Assembly (NCBI RefSeq): GCF_000165485.1
Contig: NC_014623.1
Location: 62,001 to 126,000, forward strand
From: Stigmatella aurantiaca DW4/3-1
GTDB lineage: Bacteria; Myxococcota; Myxococcia; Myxococcales; Myxococcaceae
Direction: 5' to 3'
Length of the DNA stretch: 64,000 nt
Shown here: positions 44,263 through 53,288 of the stretch, in pieces
Layout of the letters: every line of letters starts with the position of its first letter
Position numbering within the stretch: position 1 is the first letter of the stretch
Position numbers and translations under genes: made by a program
Notes under the pieces: generated by a model
Database searches by the model: none
Told to the model about the DNA's origin: nothing
Seen by the model: only the letters and a program-made list of their open reading frames with translations

Positions 44263-46680
44263 CTAGTCCGGGGCGAGCTGGTCCAGGTTCACCCGGACCG
44301 AGCTGGTCTCCCCGCGCTTCACTTCCACCGCGAGCCGCAGGTTCTTGCCGTTGGGGTGGACGAGCCGCAGGGAGTGCCGGCCGGACTGGAAGTCCAGGTT
44401 GAAGAAGGGGGTCTCCCCCAGGAAGCGTTTGCCCAGGTAGACCTTCGCATACGGGTCGGTGACGAGGGTGAGCCAGCCCATCCCGGTGTCGGCCGGAGCG
44501 GGCGCGGGCTGCGCGGCCGTCTTCGTTTCCTTGCGAGTCCGCTGCTTGGAGGGGCGCGGCGTCTCCTGAGCGGGGGGCAACCCGGAGGGCTTGGCGGCCT
44601 CCTCCTCGTCGGCGGGGCTGTCCTCGGGGGCACTGTCCGGGGAGGGAGCGGTGGGCGCGGACCCCTGGGCCTCGGACGGAAGGGGCGCTGCCGGAGAGGG
44701 CGCTGCCGGAGGGGGCTTGGGGGCCACCCCCAGTGCCTCGGGGGCTGGGGCCACGGGAGGTTCCGCGGGAGGGGGTTGGGCGGGCGCCGGTTCGGCCGCG
44801 GGCTTGGCCATGGGCTTGAGTGGCTCCAGCAAGCCGCGCGGTGGATGGGCCTCCTCGGCCCAGAAGGCCTCCAGGGGGTGCACCTCCCACCCGAGCGCCA
44901 CCGCGACCGCGAGGCCACCGCCCACCAGCAGCAGCAGGGCCCCTCCCGCGATGAGCCCCCAGCGGCCTTTCCGCTTCGAGCCGACCCCGGCGTACGAGCT
45001 CGTGGCGGCGTTCGCATCCTCCTCGTCGGGGATGAGCGTCTCGTTGGTGTCAGCGGTTGGCTCGTCGCCCCCCATCATGGGCAGGACTTGGTGGGGACGG
45101 GTGACGAGCTCCTCCGTGTTGGACTCCTCCTCGACGGGCGGAGCCGAGGGCCGGGACGGGGAAGGCCGGGCCTGGAAGTTGCCCGAGGCGCGGGGAACGC
45201 GTTCGCTGGAGGCCGAGCGCGGCCGGGACGGCGGCCCCTTGCGGAGGGTCTCTTCGGTGGGGGGAGGCGTGGGCTCCGGGGAAGGCGCCGGGGGTGCTGG
45301 GCGCCTCGGGGCCACCGGCTCCGGGGTCGAGCGGCGGGAGGCTTCCGGCGCCGTCACGGAGGGGAGCGCGCCATTGGTGCGCCGGCGCGCAGGGGCCTCT
45401 GGCGCCGTCACGGAGGGGAGCGCGCCCTGCGTGGGCCGGCGCGGAGAAGGCGGCGAGGGCGGCCGAACCTGGGTCTCTTGAGCGGGCGACTGGGAGGCGA
45501 CCTGGGTCTCCTCGGACATGGAGGGCCGGGTCGCGGCGGGCAGCGTCAACGCGGAGGCCGAGGCCATCCGGGGAGGGCTGGGCAGCGCGGGGGTGATCTG
45601 CGGCAGGCCGGAGGGGACGGGGGGCTCGGGGATCGACGGAAGGGCGAAGATCTGCGACAGGTGCACCTCGCCGGTGGTGTCGCCGCTCAGGTCCTGGCCG
45701 GACATCAGCAACTGCCGGGTCTGCTCGCGCCGCTCGGAGAACAGGCGCTGCATCAGCTCGCCGATCTGCTCCGGGTGCCAGATGAGGGGGCCCACGGCCC
45801 GCTCCAGCGCGCGCGCGAACTCCAGCGTCGTGGCGTAGCGGTCCTCGCGCCTGCGGGCCAGGGCCTTGAGCACGATGGCATCCAGCTCCGGGGGCACCGC
45901 CTTGTTGGCGCGCGAAGGGGGAGGCACCTGGCCGTGCAGCACCGCGCCCGCGCCCGCCTCGGGCGTCTTCGCATGGAACAGGCGCAGGCCGGTGAGGCAC
46001 TCGTGCAGCACCACGCCCAGGCTGAACAAGTCGCTCCGGGCATCCAGCGGCTCGCCGAGCAACTGCTCCGGGGACATGTACCCGCTGGTGCCCTTCACCA
46101 TGCCCACCTGGGTGCGGCCCCGCCGCGCCAGGCTCTTGGCGATGCCGAAGTCCAGGAGCTTGGTGACGCCCTCGTACGTCACCATGATGTTCTTCTCGGC
46201 CACGTCCCGGTGGACGACGGGCGAGGGCCTGCCCAGCGGATCCGTGAAGGTATGGGCGTAGTGCAGCGCCAGCGCCGTGTCGCGGGCGGACGCCAGGGAC
46301 AGCCCCATGGGAATGGCCTGCTGGGCGAGCCGGCACGCCTTGGCCACCTCCACCAGCGTGGCGCCCGGCACGAACTCCAGCGCCAGGAACAGCTCCCCCT
46401 CGGCCACATCCAGATCGAACACCTGGGCGATGTGCGGGTGGTTGAAGGCGGCCGTCACCTTCGCCTCGTCCAGGAACATCCGGACGAATTCCTCCTCCCC
46501 CTTGATGTCCGGGAGGATCTGCTTGAGCACCACCAGCTTGCGAAAACCCGCCAGGCCCCGCTGGGAAGCGAGGAAAATCTCCGCCATTCCGCCCGTGGAC
46601 AGGCGGCAGAGCACCTCGTATTTGCCCAGTTTCCGGCCGCTGAAAGCGTCCGGTGTGAGCGGCAGCGTGGACCCGGCCAT
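44263..46680 (-). CDS. Ser/Thr protein kinase with long Pro-rich linker and PEGA-like C-terminus
   Basis: The 805-residue kinase has YEVLCRLSTGGMAEIFLA, LVVLKQILPD (ATP Lys), [26 protein letters not shown] and VKGTSGYMSPEQ. After the catalytic domain comes a very long Pro/Ser/Ala-rich linker (about 350-570) containing a local tandem repeat (GALPSVTAPEA twice, 17 residues apart). A membrane segment near 585 (GLIAGGALLLLVGGGLAVAVALG) and another Pro/Ala-rich stretch follow. The PEGA-like end is LTLVTDPYAKVYLGKRFLGETPFFNLDFQSGRHSLRL. It resembles the kinase at 32724. It is divergent from the PilZ gene. Substrate and ligand are unknown. Confidence 0.93.
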   Translation of the reverse strand: MAGSTLPLTPDAFSGRKLGKYEVLCRLSTGGMAEIFLASQRGLAGFRKLVVLKQILPDIKGEEEFVRMFLDEAKVTAAFNHPHIAQVFDLDVAEGELFLALEFVPGATLVEVAKACRLAQQAIPMGLSLASARDTALALHYAHTFTDPLGRPSPVVHRDVAEKNIMVTYEGVTKLLDFGIAKSLARRGRTQVGMVKGTSGYMSPEQLLGEPLDARSDLFSLGVVLHECLTGLRLFHAKTPEAGAGAVLHGQVPPPSRANKAVPPELDAIVLKALARRREDRYATTLEFARALERAVGPLIWHPEQIGELMQRLFSERREQTRQLLMSGQDLSGDTTGEVHLSQIFALPSIPEPPVPSGLPQITPALPSPPRMASASALTLPAATRPSMSEETQVASQSPAQETQVRPPSPPSPRRPTQGALPSVTAPEAPARRRTNGALPSVTAPEASRRSTPEPVAPRRPAPPAPSPEPTPPPTEETLRKGPPSRPRSASSERVPRASGNFQARPSPSRPSAPPVEEESNTEELVTRPHQVLPMMGGDEPTADTNETLIPDEEDANAATSSYAGVGSKRKGRWGLIAGGALLLLVGGGLAVAVALGWEVHPLEAFWAEEAHPPRGLLEPLKPMAKPAAEPAPAQPPPAEPPVAPAPEALGVAPKPPPAAPSPAAPLPSEAQGSAPTAPSPDSAPEDSPADEEEAAKPSGLPPAQETPRPSKQRTRKETKTAAQPAPAPADTGMGWLTLVTDPYAKVYLGKRFLGETPFFNLDFQSGRHSLRLVHPNGKNLRLAVEVKRGETSSVRVNLDQLAPD

Positions 46681-47081
46681 GTGAGGAAGAGGAGTCTATA
46701 CCGCAAGATCGCCCCTTTTCGGAGGGACGCGGTGCGGCATTCCCACCCCTCCCCGCGAGACCAGATCCAGCCCCGGCGGTCTTCTTCAATTGGATCTGAA
46801 CCTTCTGAAACCGTAACCCCTGGATTTTTCGTGGGGTAGACAGCGACCCCGCAATGACCCAGAATTCCAGGAACAGATCGCATCCGCTGAGTCCCCGGGG
46901 GGGGTCCTTCACGGACGGGGCGATCCAAAAAGGCCGGAAAGTGAACATTTCAAGGGCCTCAAAGGCCGAACGCCGTGCGGACCATGTGCGGAGTACCGCA
47001 CACCCAAAAAGCAGTGGACCTTGCCCTTGGGTCCGAGGCAGATGCGCCCCTGAGAAAAGCTGCTAACCCTGAGAGAGAAAA

Positions 47082-47097
47082 ATTCCCTTAGGGGAAT
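47082..47097. promoter_or_regulatory. Palindrome upstream of the PilZ gene
   Basis: ATTCCC-TTAG-GGGAAT is a perfect 6-base dyad around a 4-base centre, 71 bases before the ATG at 47168. It could be an operator or a small leader hairpin. Confidence 0.35.
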
Positions 47098-47100
47098 ATT

Positions 47101-47128
47101 GCAGAACCGTGATATGAAATTGTTCTGC
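47101..47128. promoter_or_regulatory. Inverted repeat in the PilZ gene leader
   Basis: GCAGAAC and GTTCTGC are perfect 7-base arms separated by 14 bases, just after the first palindrome. As RNA this would form a hairpin in the 5' UTR; as DNA it could bind a dimeric regulator. Confidence 0.35.
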
Positions 47129-47167
47129 TATAACGAAAAAGTTTCTTCCATCGGTCACGGAGCTCCC

Positions 47168-49231
47168 ATGCAGGCGGACAACCGGATGTCGACCCGTGAG
47201 GCTATCCTGGGCTACCGGATGGGAACGGCATTGTCGGCGGTCGCGTCCTTCGGCGATGAGCAAGGTTCCGAGGGCCGGTTGGTGCAACTGTCGCTGGAGC
47301 ATCTGACACTGCACATGGCCTCGTGCACCTCGCTGCGCCCGGGCCAGGCGGCCTCGGTGGTGCTGGGGCTGGGCAACCGGTGCACCCCGTCGCTCCAGGC
47401 CGAGGTGATGGACGTCTCCATGGGCGGCCCGGAGATGTCGCCCGAGCTGAGCCTGCGCTTTGTGGCGCCCCCCTTGGACACGGGCCGTCAGATCGTCTCC
47501 GCGCTGGAGATGCTGCGCGAGAACGGCCACCTGGTGGTGCCCGAGGCGCGGCCGGTGTGGAAGGAAGTCATCACCCGCCAGGAGCGCATCCTGCGCATCA
47601 GCGAGGCGCTGGCGGCGCGCCGCACGCGCGGCGTGGCGCGGCTGGAGGATGGCACCCGCGTGGAGGTCCGCGCGGCCCTGTTCGACAAGTACGATGGGAC
47701 CATTGGCTGGGCGGCCGAGGTGCCCCTGCCCGCGCGCCCCTTCACCATGGAGGCCTTCGGCTACAGCTCGGTGCTGCACTTCCGGGTGGATCAGGCCCGC
47801 GAGGAGGATGGGCTGTGGGTGATGCCGCTGCCGGTGGAGCTGACGCGCTTCCGCCACCGCTGGCTGCGCCGGGCCCCCATCACCATCGACTGCTTCCTGT
47901 CCTTCAGCCACCCGCTCTGGCCGCAGGTGAGCGTGCGCCGCTCGCTGATGGACATCTCCTACGAGGGCCTGTCCTTCATGACGGAGCCCGGCGAGGACCT
48001 GCTCTACCCGGGCATGCGCGTGCCGGTGATGGAGGTGGAGATGCCCAACCGCGCCCCGGTGAAGCTTCTCGCCGAGGTGCGCAACATCTCCACCACCCCC
48101 AAGGGCCGCCGCTGTGGCATGTGGGTGTGTCCCATCAACGAGGAGCAAGGCGTGGCCTGGCGCGCCATGGTGGAGGAGCAGATCCACCCGCGCACCCGCA
48201 CCTCCGGCGACTGGAACGACGCGGTGTGGGACATGTACGAGAAGTCCGGGTACTTCCGGCTCTCGGGCAAGGATCCGACGAAGTTCGACGCCTTCAAGCG
48301 CGAGTTCTACGAGACGCAGAACAAGCTGGTGGGCCGCCCGCGCCTGGGCTTCCGCATCGTCAAGCCCCTGGATGGCTCCAAGGTGGAGGCCTCCATCTCG
48401 GTGGCCAAGCCCTACGGCACCAGCTGGATGACGCACATGGTGGCGCGCCAGCACCCGACCGGGCCCGAGGGCAAGAAGGCCTCGGCGCGCGAGGCGCTGC
48501 GCGACATCTACCTGCGGGGCTACGAGCCGGCGCAGCTCGACCCGGAGGTGAAGTGGTTCTTCGGGTACTTCGAGGCGCGCGTGCGCTGGTCGCGCTACGC
48601 GATGTTCGACTTCGCCCAGTGGTACGAGCACACCGGGCAGTCGGCCGCCATCGACTTCCGGCTGATGGAAGGCGAGACGGACCGCGAGTGGGGCCCCATC
48701 CCGGACGGTGTGGACGTCGGCGCGCCCACGCAGGACGAGCTGGCGGTGTTCTTCAAGCACGTGGAGCAGACCAAGCCCCTGGCGTTCCGCGAGGCGCTGG
48801 ACCTGGTGCCCGAGCGCTTCGACATGCAGGCCACGCGCGCGCTGTGGGACAGCGCCAAGCTGTCGCGTGAGCGCGAGGTATTCGTCGCGCGCATCGACGG
48901 CAAGCCGGTGGCGGTTGGCATCGCCGAGACGGCCACCCCGGGCTTCAACCTGTTCCAGATCCTCGACAGCGTGCGCATCATCCCGCTCATCGAGGACACG
49001 CGGCCCGAGGCCCAGCAGGGCATGTTCGGGTTGCTCACGCGCGCCGCCCAGTGGTTCCGCGAGCGCAACCGCCGCCTCTTCATCCACTACGTGGAGTGCA
49101 CCAACGTGGAGTACGCCGAGCGCGCCGCGCTGGCGGACCTGGGCGAGGGCGTGCTGTGGATCATCTCCTCCGGGCTGCTGCCGGAGTTCCTCGAGCACCT
49201 GTGCGAGGCCACCACGCCGCGCGCGGAGTAG
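47168..49231 (+). CDS. Large PilZ-domain protein with C-terminal acetyltransferase-like region
   Basis: The predicted 687-residue soluble protein has PilZ-like elements near 220-270: an Arg-rich RFRHRWLRRAP, then RRSLMDISYEGLSF (the D-x-S-x-x-G cyclic-di-GMP signature). An earlier PilZ-like repeat is near the N-terminus (VMDVSMGGPEM). The C-terminal 330 residues (WFFGYFEARVRWSRYAMFDFAQWYEHTGQ..., REVFVARIDGKPVAVGIAETATPGFNLFQILDSVR) resemble a GNAT fold. The ATG at 47168 is chosen for GGAG five bases upstream; an ATG at 47099 lies before the hairpin. It may link cyclic-di-GMP to motility or surface behaviour. The GNAT call is tentative. Confidence 0.85.
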   Translation: MQADNRMSTREAILGYRMGTALSAVASFGDEQGSEGRLVQLSLEHLTLHMASCTSLRPGQAASVVLGLGNRCTPSLQAEVMDVSMGGPEMSPELSLRFVAPPLDTGRQIVSALEMLRENGHLVVPEARPVWKEVITRQERILRISEALAARRTRGVARLEDGTRVEVRAALFDKYDGTIGWAAEVPLPARPFTMEAFGYSSVLHFRVDQAREEDGLWVMPLPVELTRFRHRWLRRAPITIDCFLSFSHPLWPQVSVRRSLMDISYEGLSFMTEPGEDLLYPGMRVPVMEVEMPNRAPVKLLAEVRNISTTPKGRRCGMWVCPINEEQGVAWRAMVEEQIHPRTRTSGDWNDAVWDMYEKSGYFRLSGKDPTKFDAFKREFYETQNKLVGRPRLGFRIVKPLDGSKVEASISVAKPYGTSWMTHMVARQHPTGPEGKKASAREALRDIYLRGYEPAQLDPEVKWFFGYFEARVRWSRYAMFDFAQWYEHTGQSAAIDFRLMEGETDREWGPIPDGVDVGAPTQDELAVFFKHVEQTKPLAFREALDLVPERFDMQATRALWDSAKLSREREVFVARIDGKPVAVGIAETATPGFNLFQILDSVRIIPLIEDTRPEAQQGMFGLLTRAAQWFRERNRRLFIHYVECTNVEYAERAALADLGEGVLWIISSGLLPEFLEHLCEATTPRAE

Positions 49232-49249
49232 GGCCCTTTCCCGCGAGCC

Positions 49250-50248
49250 TCAGCGGGCTGGGGTGCGGACCTCGTCGAGCAGGCTGAGGTCGACCAACCC
49301 CGAGATGTCATCGCTGGTGAGGTAGTTGAGCGCCCGGGCATGTTGAGCCGCGGTGGCCAGGGCGGCCTCGCCGGGCTCCAGCGCGGGCTCCAGCCGGGAG
49401 AAGGCGGCCTGCAGCAGCTCCGGAGCCAAGGGTTTGCGGGTGAGCTGGCCGAAGGCGGTGTTGACCGCGTTCTGGAAGCCTTGCGGATCCGTGCGCCAGC
49501 GCTCGGTCAGCCGCACGTGCGCGCGCAGCAGGGCCATCAGCTGGGGCCTGCGCGTCTCCAGCACGCGCTTCGTCGTCACCACCACGGTGGTGGGGAAGCG
49601 GCGATCCGGCCACAGGTCCCGCTCATCCACCAGGATGTGTCCTCCTCCCTCGGCCACCATGCGCGAGCCCCAGGGCTCGGGCACCCAGGCGCCCTCGATT
49701 CCACCTTGGAGGTACTGGCCGAGGATGTCCGGGTTGCTCAGGGGGATGATCTGCACATCCCCGGGGACGCCGGTGGAGGCCTGGAGGCCCTGCTGCTTCA
49801 GCCAGTACCGGAGCGAGATGTCCTGCGTGTTGCCGAGCTGAGGGGACGCCAGCTTCTTGCCCTTGAGCTCGGCGGCGGACTTGGCCGTCCGGGTGACGAG
49901 CACCGCGCCGCCATCCACCGCGCCGGCGATGATGCGCAGCTCCCGGCCCGCCTTGAGGAACGTGTTGATGGCCGGACCGGTGCCCACGTAGGAGACGTCC
50001 AGGGAGCCGGCCACCAGGGCCTCCATGGCGGCGGGCCCCGCGTTGAACTGCTTCACCTCCAAGGGCCCCATGCCCGGCTCGGCGGCGAAGGTGCCCTCCG
50101 CGTGGCCCACGAGCGCTTGGGCATGGGTGATGTTGGGAAAGAAGCCCAGGCGCAGCGGGGCGTCCGCACCGGCCTTCTTGCAGCTGAGCCCGGCGGTGGC
50201 GAAGAGGGCCAGGAGGCCCACGAGACTGCGGGAGCGGAGCGCGTGCAT
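49250..50248 (-). CDS. ABC transporter substrate-binding lipoprotein (aliphatic sulfonate/nitrate type)
   Basis: The 332-residue protein has a lipoprotein signal ending ATAGLSC, then a SsuA/TauA/NrtA-type binding protein: LRLGFFPNITHAQALVGHAEG, FNAGPAAMEALVAGSLDVSYVGTGPAINTF, GKKLASPQLGNTQD, and EGAWVPEPWGSRM. It should capture a sulfonate, taurine, nitrate or similar oxyanion and deliver it to the permease encoded just upstream on the same strand. The ligand cannot be set from sequence alone. It is the last gene of a three-gene ABC operon (ATPase, permease, binding protein). Confidence 0.93.
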   Translation of the reverse strand: MHALRSRSLVGLLALFATAGLSCKKAGADAPLRLGFFPNITHAQALVGHAEGTFAAEPGMGPLEVKQFNAGPAAMEALVAGSLDVSYVGTGPAINTFLKAGRELRIIAGAVDGGAVLVTRTAKSAAELKGKKLASPQLGNTQDISLRYWLKQQGLQASTGVPGDVQIIPLSNPDILGQYLQGGIEGAWVPEPWGSRMVAEGGGHILVDERDLWPDRRFPTTVVVTTKRVLETRRPQLMALLRAHVRLTERWRTDPQGFQNAVNTAFGQLTRKPLAPELLQAAFSRLEPALEPGEAALATAAQHARALNYLTSDDISGLVDLSLLDEVRTPAR

Positions 50249-50312
50249 TCATGAGCACATGAACTTGCCGGGGGCGGAAGGCAACGCCCTCGAAGGCATG
50301 GCGTCCGCCAGC

Positions 50313-51074
50313 TCACAGCAAGGGTTGCAGGCCCCAGCGCCGCCGCACCCGCGTCTCCACGGTCTGGAACACGACGCGGTCCACGAGGATGCCCAGGGCG
50401 ATGATGGCCAGCATCACCGCCATCACCTGGGGCACGTCCATGAGCTCCCGGCCCAGCGTGAGCAACTGCCCCAACCCCCCGGAGACGAAGAGCAGCTCGC
50501 CGGCCAGCAGGGCGCGCCAGGCGAAGCTCCACCCCAGCTTCAGCCCGGTGACGATGCCGGGCAGGGCCGCGGGCAGCAGCACGCCAAAAGCGAAGCGTGC
50601 CCCGCGCGCCCCCAGCGTGTGGGCCACGCGGATGAGCTGGGGATCGATGCTCCTCACCCCGTCCTCGACGGCGATGGCGATGGCGAGCACGCTGCCCATC
50701 ACCACCACGAAGAGGATGGCCGAGTCATTGAGGCCAAACCACAGCAGCGCCAGCGGCAACCAGCAGATGGAGGGCAGCGCCTGCAACCCCATCACCACCG
50801 GCTTCACCGCCTCGCGGAAGAACGCCAGCCGGGCGATGGCCAGGCCCAGGGGCACGCCAATCCCCACCGAGACGACATACGCGCGCCCCAGCCGCCCCAG
50901 GGACCGCAGCACCGCGGTGCCCAGCTGTCCGCTCGCCACCAGGTGGGAGAGGCTCCGGGCGACCGTCACCGGCCCCGGGAAGAGGTGCGGGGACCAGAGG
51001 CCGGACCTCGCCAGCAGCTCCCAGACGCCCAGCAGCAGCACCAGCACTCCCAGCTTCTGCCCCCAGCGCTTCAT
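50313..51074 (-). CDS. ABC transporter permease (aliphatic sulfonate/nitrate type)
   Basis: The predicted 253-residue membrane protein has about six transmembrane helices and the permease EAA-type loop in LIRVAHTLGARGARFAFGVLLPAALPGIVTGLKLGWSFAWRALLAGELL. It begins MKRWGQKLGVLVLLLGVWELLARSG. It matches SsuC/TauC/NrtB permeases. It lies between the ATPase and the binding-protein genes with 41 and 64-base gaps. The start at 51074 is preferred; the frame stays open far upstream across the repeat tract. Import of a sulfur or nitrogen oxyanion is likely. Confidence 0.92.
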   Translation of the reverse strand: MKRWGQKLGVLVLLLGVWELLARSGLWSPHLFPGPVTVARSLSHLVASGQLGTAVLRSLGRLGRAYVVSVGIGVPLGLAIARLAFFREAVKPVVMGLQALPSICWLPLALLWFGLNDSAILFVVVMGSVLAIAIAVEDGVRSIDPQLIRVAHTLGARGARFAFGVLLPAALPGIVTGLKLGWSFAWRALLAGELLFVSGGLGQLLTLGRELMDVPQVMAVMLAIIALGILVDRVVFQTVETRVRRRWGLQPLL

Positions 51075-51090
51075 GTGCGCCTCCCTCTCG

Positions 51091-51126
51091 AATGATGCAT
51101 CTTCTAATGATGCATCTAATGATGCA
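51091..51126. repeat. Tandem AATGATGCA repeat at the ATPase gene end
   Basis: AATGATGCA occurs three times with 12-15 base spacing. Read on the minus strand these are CAT-CAT-TAG units in the ATPase frame, so the gene ends in the first of them and two more copies (one with TAG, one with TCG) follow before the permease start. Confidence 0.7.
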
Positions 51127-51991
51127 GGCCCACGGCTTCGTCCATGGGCACGCCCACGGCTTCGGACGCCTGCAAGGGCTCCTCCACCTGGCGCATCAGC
51201 ACGCGCAGGTACCGGGCCATCTCGTTGAGCTTGCGGTCCTCCAGCGAGCGGGGCATGGGCAGGTGGACTTCCAGATCCCTCACGATGCGGCCCGGGCGCG
51301 GCGCCATGAGCACCACCCGGGTGCCGAGCATCAGCGCCTCGTGGACATCGTGGGTGACGAACACCACCGTCTTCCGGGTGCGCATCCAGATGGACTGGAG
51401 CAGCTCCTGCATGTGGATGCGCGTCTGGGCATCCAATGCGGCGAAGGGCTCGTCCATCAGCAGCACGGCCGGATCCGCGGCCAGCGCGCGCGCGAGGCTG
51501 ACGCGCATCTTCATGCCCCCCGAGAGCTGGTGGGGCAGGGTGTCCTCGAAGCCGGACAGGTGCACGCGCTGAATGAACTCGAGCGCGCGGGGCGTGCGCG
51601 CGGCGCGAGGCACCCCCCGGGCGGCCAGGGCGAACTTGAGGTTGCCCAGCACCGTCAGCCAAGGGAACAGGGCGGCTTCCTGGAACATGAGCAGCCGATC
51701 GGGTCCCGGCCCGCGAATCCGCTGGTCATCAAGGGAGACGGTGCCCCCGGTCGGCACCAGTTGTCCCGCGAGGGCGTACAGGAGCGTGGACTTGCCACAG
51801 CCCGAGGGGCCGAGCAGGCAGACGAACTCTCCCGAGTGGACGTTGAGGTTCACGTCCTTCAGCGCCACCACCTTGTTGGCATAGCAGTGGTCCACCTGCG
51901 CCACGGCGAGCTTCGCGCGCTGTGTCTGCGCCTGCGTGGGCCGCAGGAGCGGCAGGGACCTCTTCCATCGGGCCAACAGGGCTCGGAGCAT
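51116..51991 (-). CDS. ABC transporter ATP-binding protein (aliphatic sulfonate/nitrate type)
   Basis: The 291-residue ATPase is complete. It has Walker A GPSGCGKSTLL, a Q-loop FQEAALFPWLTV, signature LSGGMKMRVSLARAL, Walker B AVLLMDEPFAALD and switch His FVTHDVHEA. It groups with SsuB/TauB/NrtD ATPases. It is the first gene of the operon, followed by permease and binding protein on the same strand. Its last codons (GLHH) fall in a small tandem repeat. A dyad nine bases before the start may be an operator. Confidence 0.94.
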   Translation of the reverse strand: MLRALLARWKRSLPLLRPTQAQTQRAKLAVAQVDHCYANKVVALKDVNLNVHSGEFVCLLGPSGCGKSTLLYALAGQLVPTGGTVSLDDQRIRGPGPDRLLMFQEAALFPWLTVLGNLKFALAARGVPRAARTPRALEFIQRVHLSGFEDTLPHQLSGGMKMRVSLARALAADPAVLLMDEPFAALDAQTRIHMQELLQSIWMRTRKTVVFVTHDVHEALMLGTRVVLMAPRPGRIVRDLEVHLPMPRSLEDRKLNEMARYLRVLMRQVEEPLQASEAVGVPMDEAVGLHH

Positions 51992-51999
51992 CGGCTACA

Positions 52000-52020
52000 A
52001 CGTAGGAATTGTCCTTACGT
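52000..52020. promoter_or_regulatory. Imperfect dyad just upstream of the ABC operon
   Basis: ACGTA-GGA and TCC-TTACGT flank a short ATTG centre nine bases before the ATPase start (minus strand); one extra T breaks perfect symmetry. A second GGACAAT lies close by at 52034-52040. It may be a repressor site over the ribosome binding region. Confidence 0.35.
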
Positions 52021-52097
52021 CGCGCTGGACGAATGGACAATGCCAGGGGGCCTGCTTGCCCGGCTGCTGGGGGCAAGCAGGAAGGGGTGGGGCCGCC

Positions 52098-53288
52098 TTA
52101 CCAGGGGCAGTTGGCGACTTCCACGGTGCGAGTGAGGGCGGGGGCGGAGTTGCCACCGCTGTCCGTGGCCACGTAGGTGACCGTATAGGTGCCGGGGACC
52201 CAGCCGTTCACGTAGCCAGTCACCTGCACCGACTGCGAGATGTCGCCATAGCAGGCGTCCTGAGCGATGAAGCCGGGATCCACCCACTGGCTGCCGCACG
52301 TGTGCGCCACCTGCGTGCCCCCGTTCAACTGAAACACGGGGGGCAGGGTGTCCTCCACGGTGACGGTGCGGACGGCACTCGCCTCTCCATGGTGGTTCCG
52401 GGCGATGTACTGCACGGAGTAGGTGCCCTCGGCGTTCGCGTTGGGGCCAGGGCCATATGCGTCCTCACCCGAGTTGTAGCGCTCCACCGTCACGGGGCCG
52501 CAGGCATCCGTGGCCGTGGCGCCCGGGTCTTGCCAGGCGTCCACGCCGCACTCCAGCGTCAGCTCGAGGCTGCCCTGGACGGTGAGGGTGGGCGCGGGGG
52601 TCGTCTCCTCGCAGGAGAGTTCTTCGTAGCGGATCTCCAGCTTGGGCCGCCGGTTGGGATCGGTGGCCCATGTCGAGTAATACACCGTCGCATACCCACC
52701 CGAACTCAGCCGCACGCTGAGAACCTTGTCGCCCTCCACCTCGGTTTGCACGCGGGCTGCGAGTTCGGGTGTCTCGGTACGGCCCACCTGCTCCGGACGC
52801 GGCGTGACCCAGGGGAAGTCATACCAGATCCACCAGCCACCCAGGGGGTCCCCCGAGGGACTCGGCCGGTTGTCCCAGGTGAGCGTCCGGGAAATCCAGG
52901 CGTCGTTCGCCACGAAATGCGCGTAGGTGTTGCCATTGCCGCCGTAGGCCATGCCATCGTACGCCGTGGCCTGAAGCGTGGCGGACGTCACCTGCGCGCC
53001 CTCGGGAATGCTGCTGAGATCAAACTTCAGGAAGGACTCCTGGGCTGAGGCGCTCCAGCCGGCCCAGACAGGCGAGACCTTCAGGTCTTTGACGACACTG
53101 GAAGGGGCGTCGTGCCTCACGGAATCCACTGCCCCATTATCGACGGGCTCCAGCACGACGGTGGTCTCCGTGGCGCTCGCGGCCAGGGGGCCGCAAAGGC
53201 TCACAGCCAATAACAGACGGGAAAGTCTGTCTTTCAAACGGAGGGAATGGTGAGAGGGGAAGCCACAGGACAAAGGAAGTGAAGTCAT
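52098..53288 (-). CDS. Secreted DNRLRE-domain protein with two DUF5011-type Ig-like domains
   Basis: The predicted 396-residue protein starts MTSLPLSCGFPSHHSLRLKDRLSRLLLAVSLCGPLAASATE, a signal peptide. The next 190 residues are a DNRLRE-type module (AQESFLKFDLSSIPEGAQVTSATLQATAYDGMAYGGNGNTYAHFVAND..W...LTWDNRPS, PKLEIRYEE). Two repeats follow: LTVQGSLELTLECGVDAWQDPGATATDACGPVTV and a similar VFQLNGGTQVAHTCGSQWVDPGFIAQDACYGDIS. It is likely an extracellular or surface protein. The role is unknown; such modules occur in enzymes and adhesins, but no catalytic domain is visible here. Confidence 0.88.
   Translation of the reverse strand: MTSLPLSCGFPSHHSLRLKDRLSRLLLAVSLCGPLAASATETTVVLEPVDNGAVDSVRHDAPSSVVKDLKVSPVWAGWSASAQESFLKFDLSSIPEGAQVTSATLQATAYDGMAYGGNGNTYAHFVANDAWISRTLTWDNRPSPSGDPLGGWWIWYDFPWVTPRPEQVGRTETPELAARVQTEVEGDKVLSVRLSSGGYATVYYSTWATDPNRRPKLEIRYEELSCEETTPAPTLTVQGSLELTLECGVDAWQDPGATATDACGPVTVERYNSGEDAYGPGPNANAEGTYSVQYIARNHHGEASAVRTVTVEDTLPPVFQLNGGTQVAHTCGSQWVDPGFIAQDACYGDISQSVQVTGYVNGWVPGTYTVTYVATDSGGNSAPALTRTVEVANCPW

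Larger units (their letters stand above)
46681..47167. other. Divergent control region between kinase and PilZ genes
   Basis: This 487-base region has no supportable gene. It is less GC-rich near the PilZ side and carries two successive dyads there, listed separately. Two divergent promoters must lie here; I could not place a convincing -35/-10 or -24/-12 pair. Confidence 0.5.

Noticed and set aside
43447-46839. An 1130-codon plus-strand frame antisense to the GIN and kinase genes
   Set aside because: No recognisable domain; composition reflects the complement of Pro/Ala/Ser-rich kinase linkers.
47063-49198. A 711-codon minus-strand frame opposite the PilZ gene
   Set aside because: The plus strand has a PilZ signature, a ribosome binding site and normal protein composition; this frame has none.
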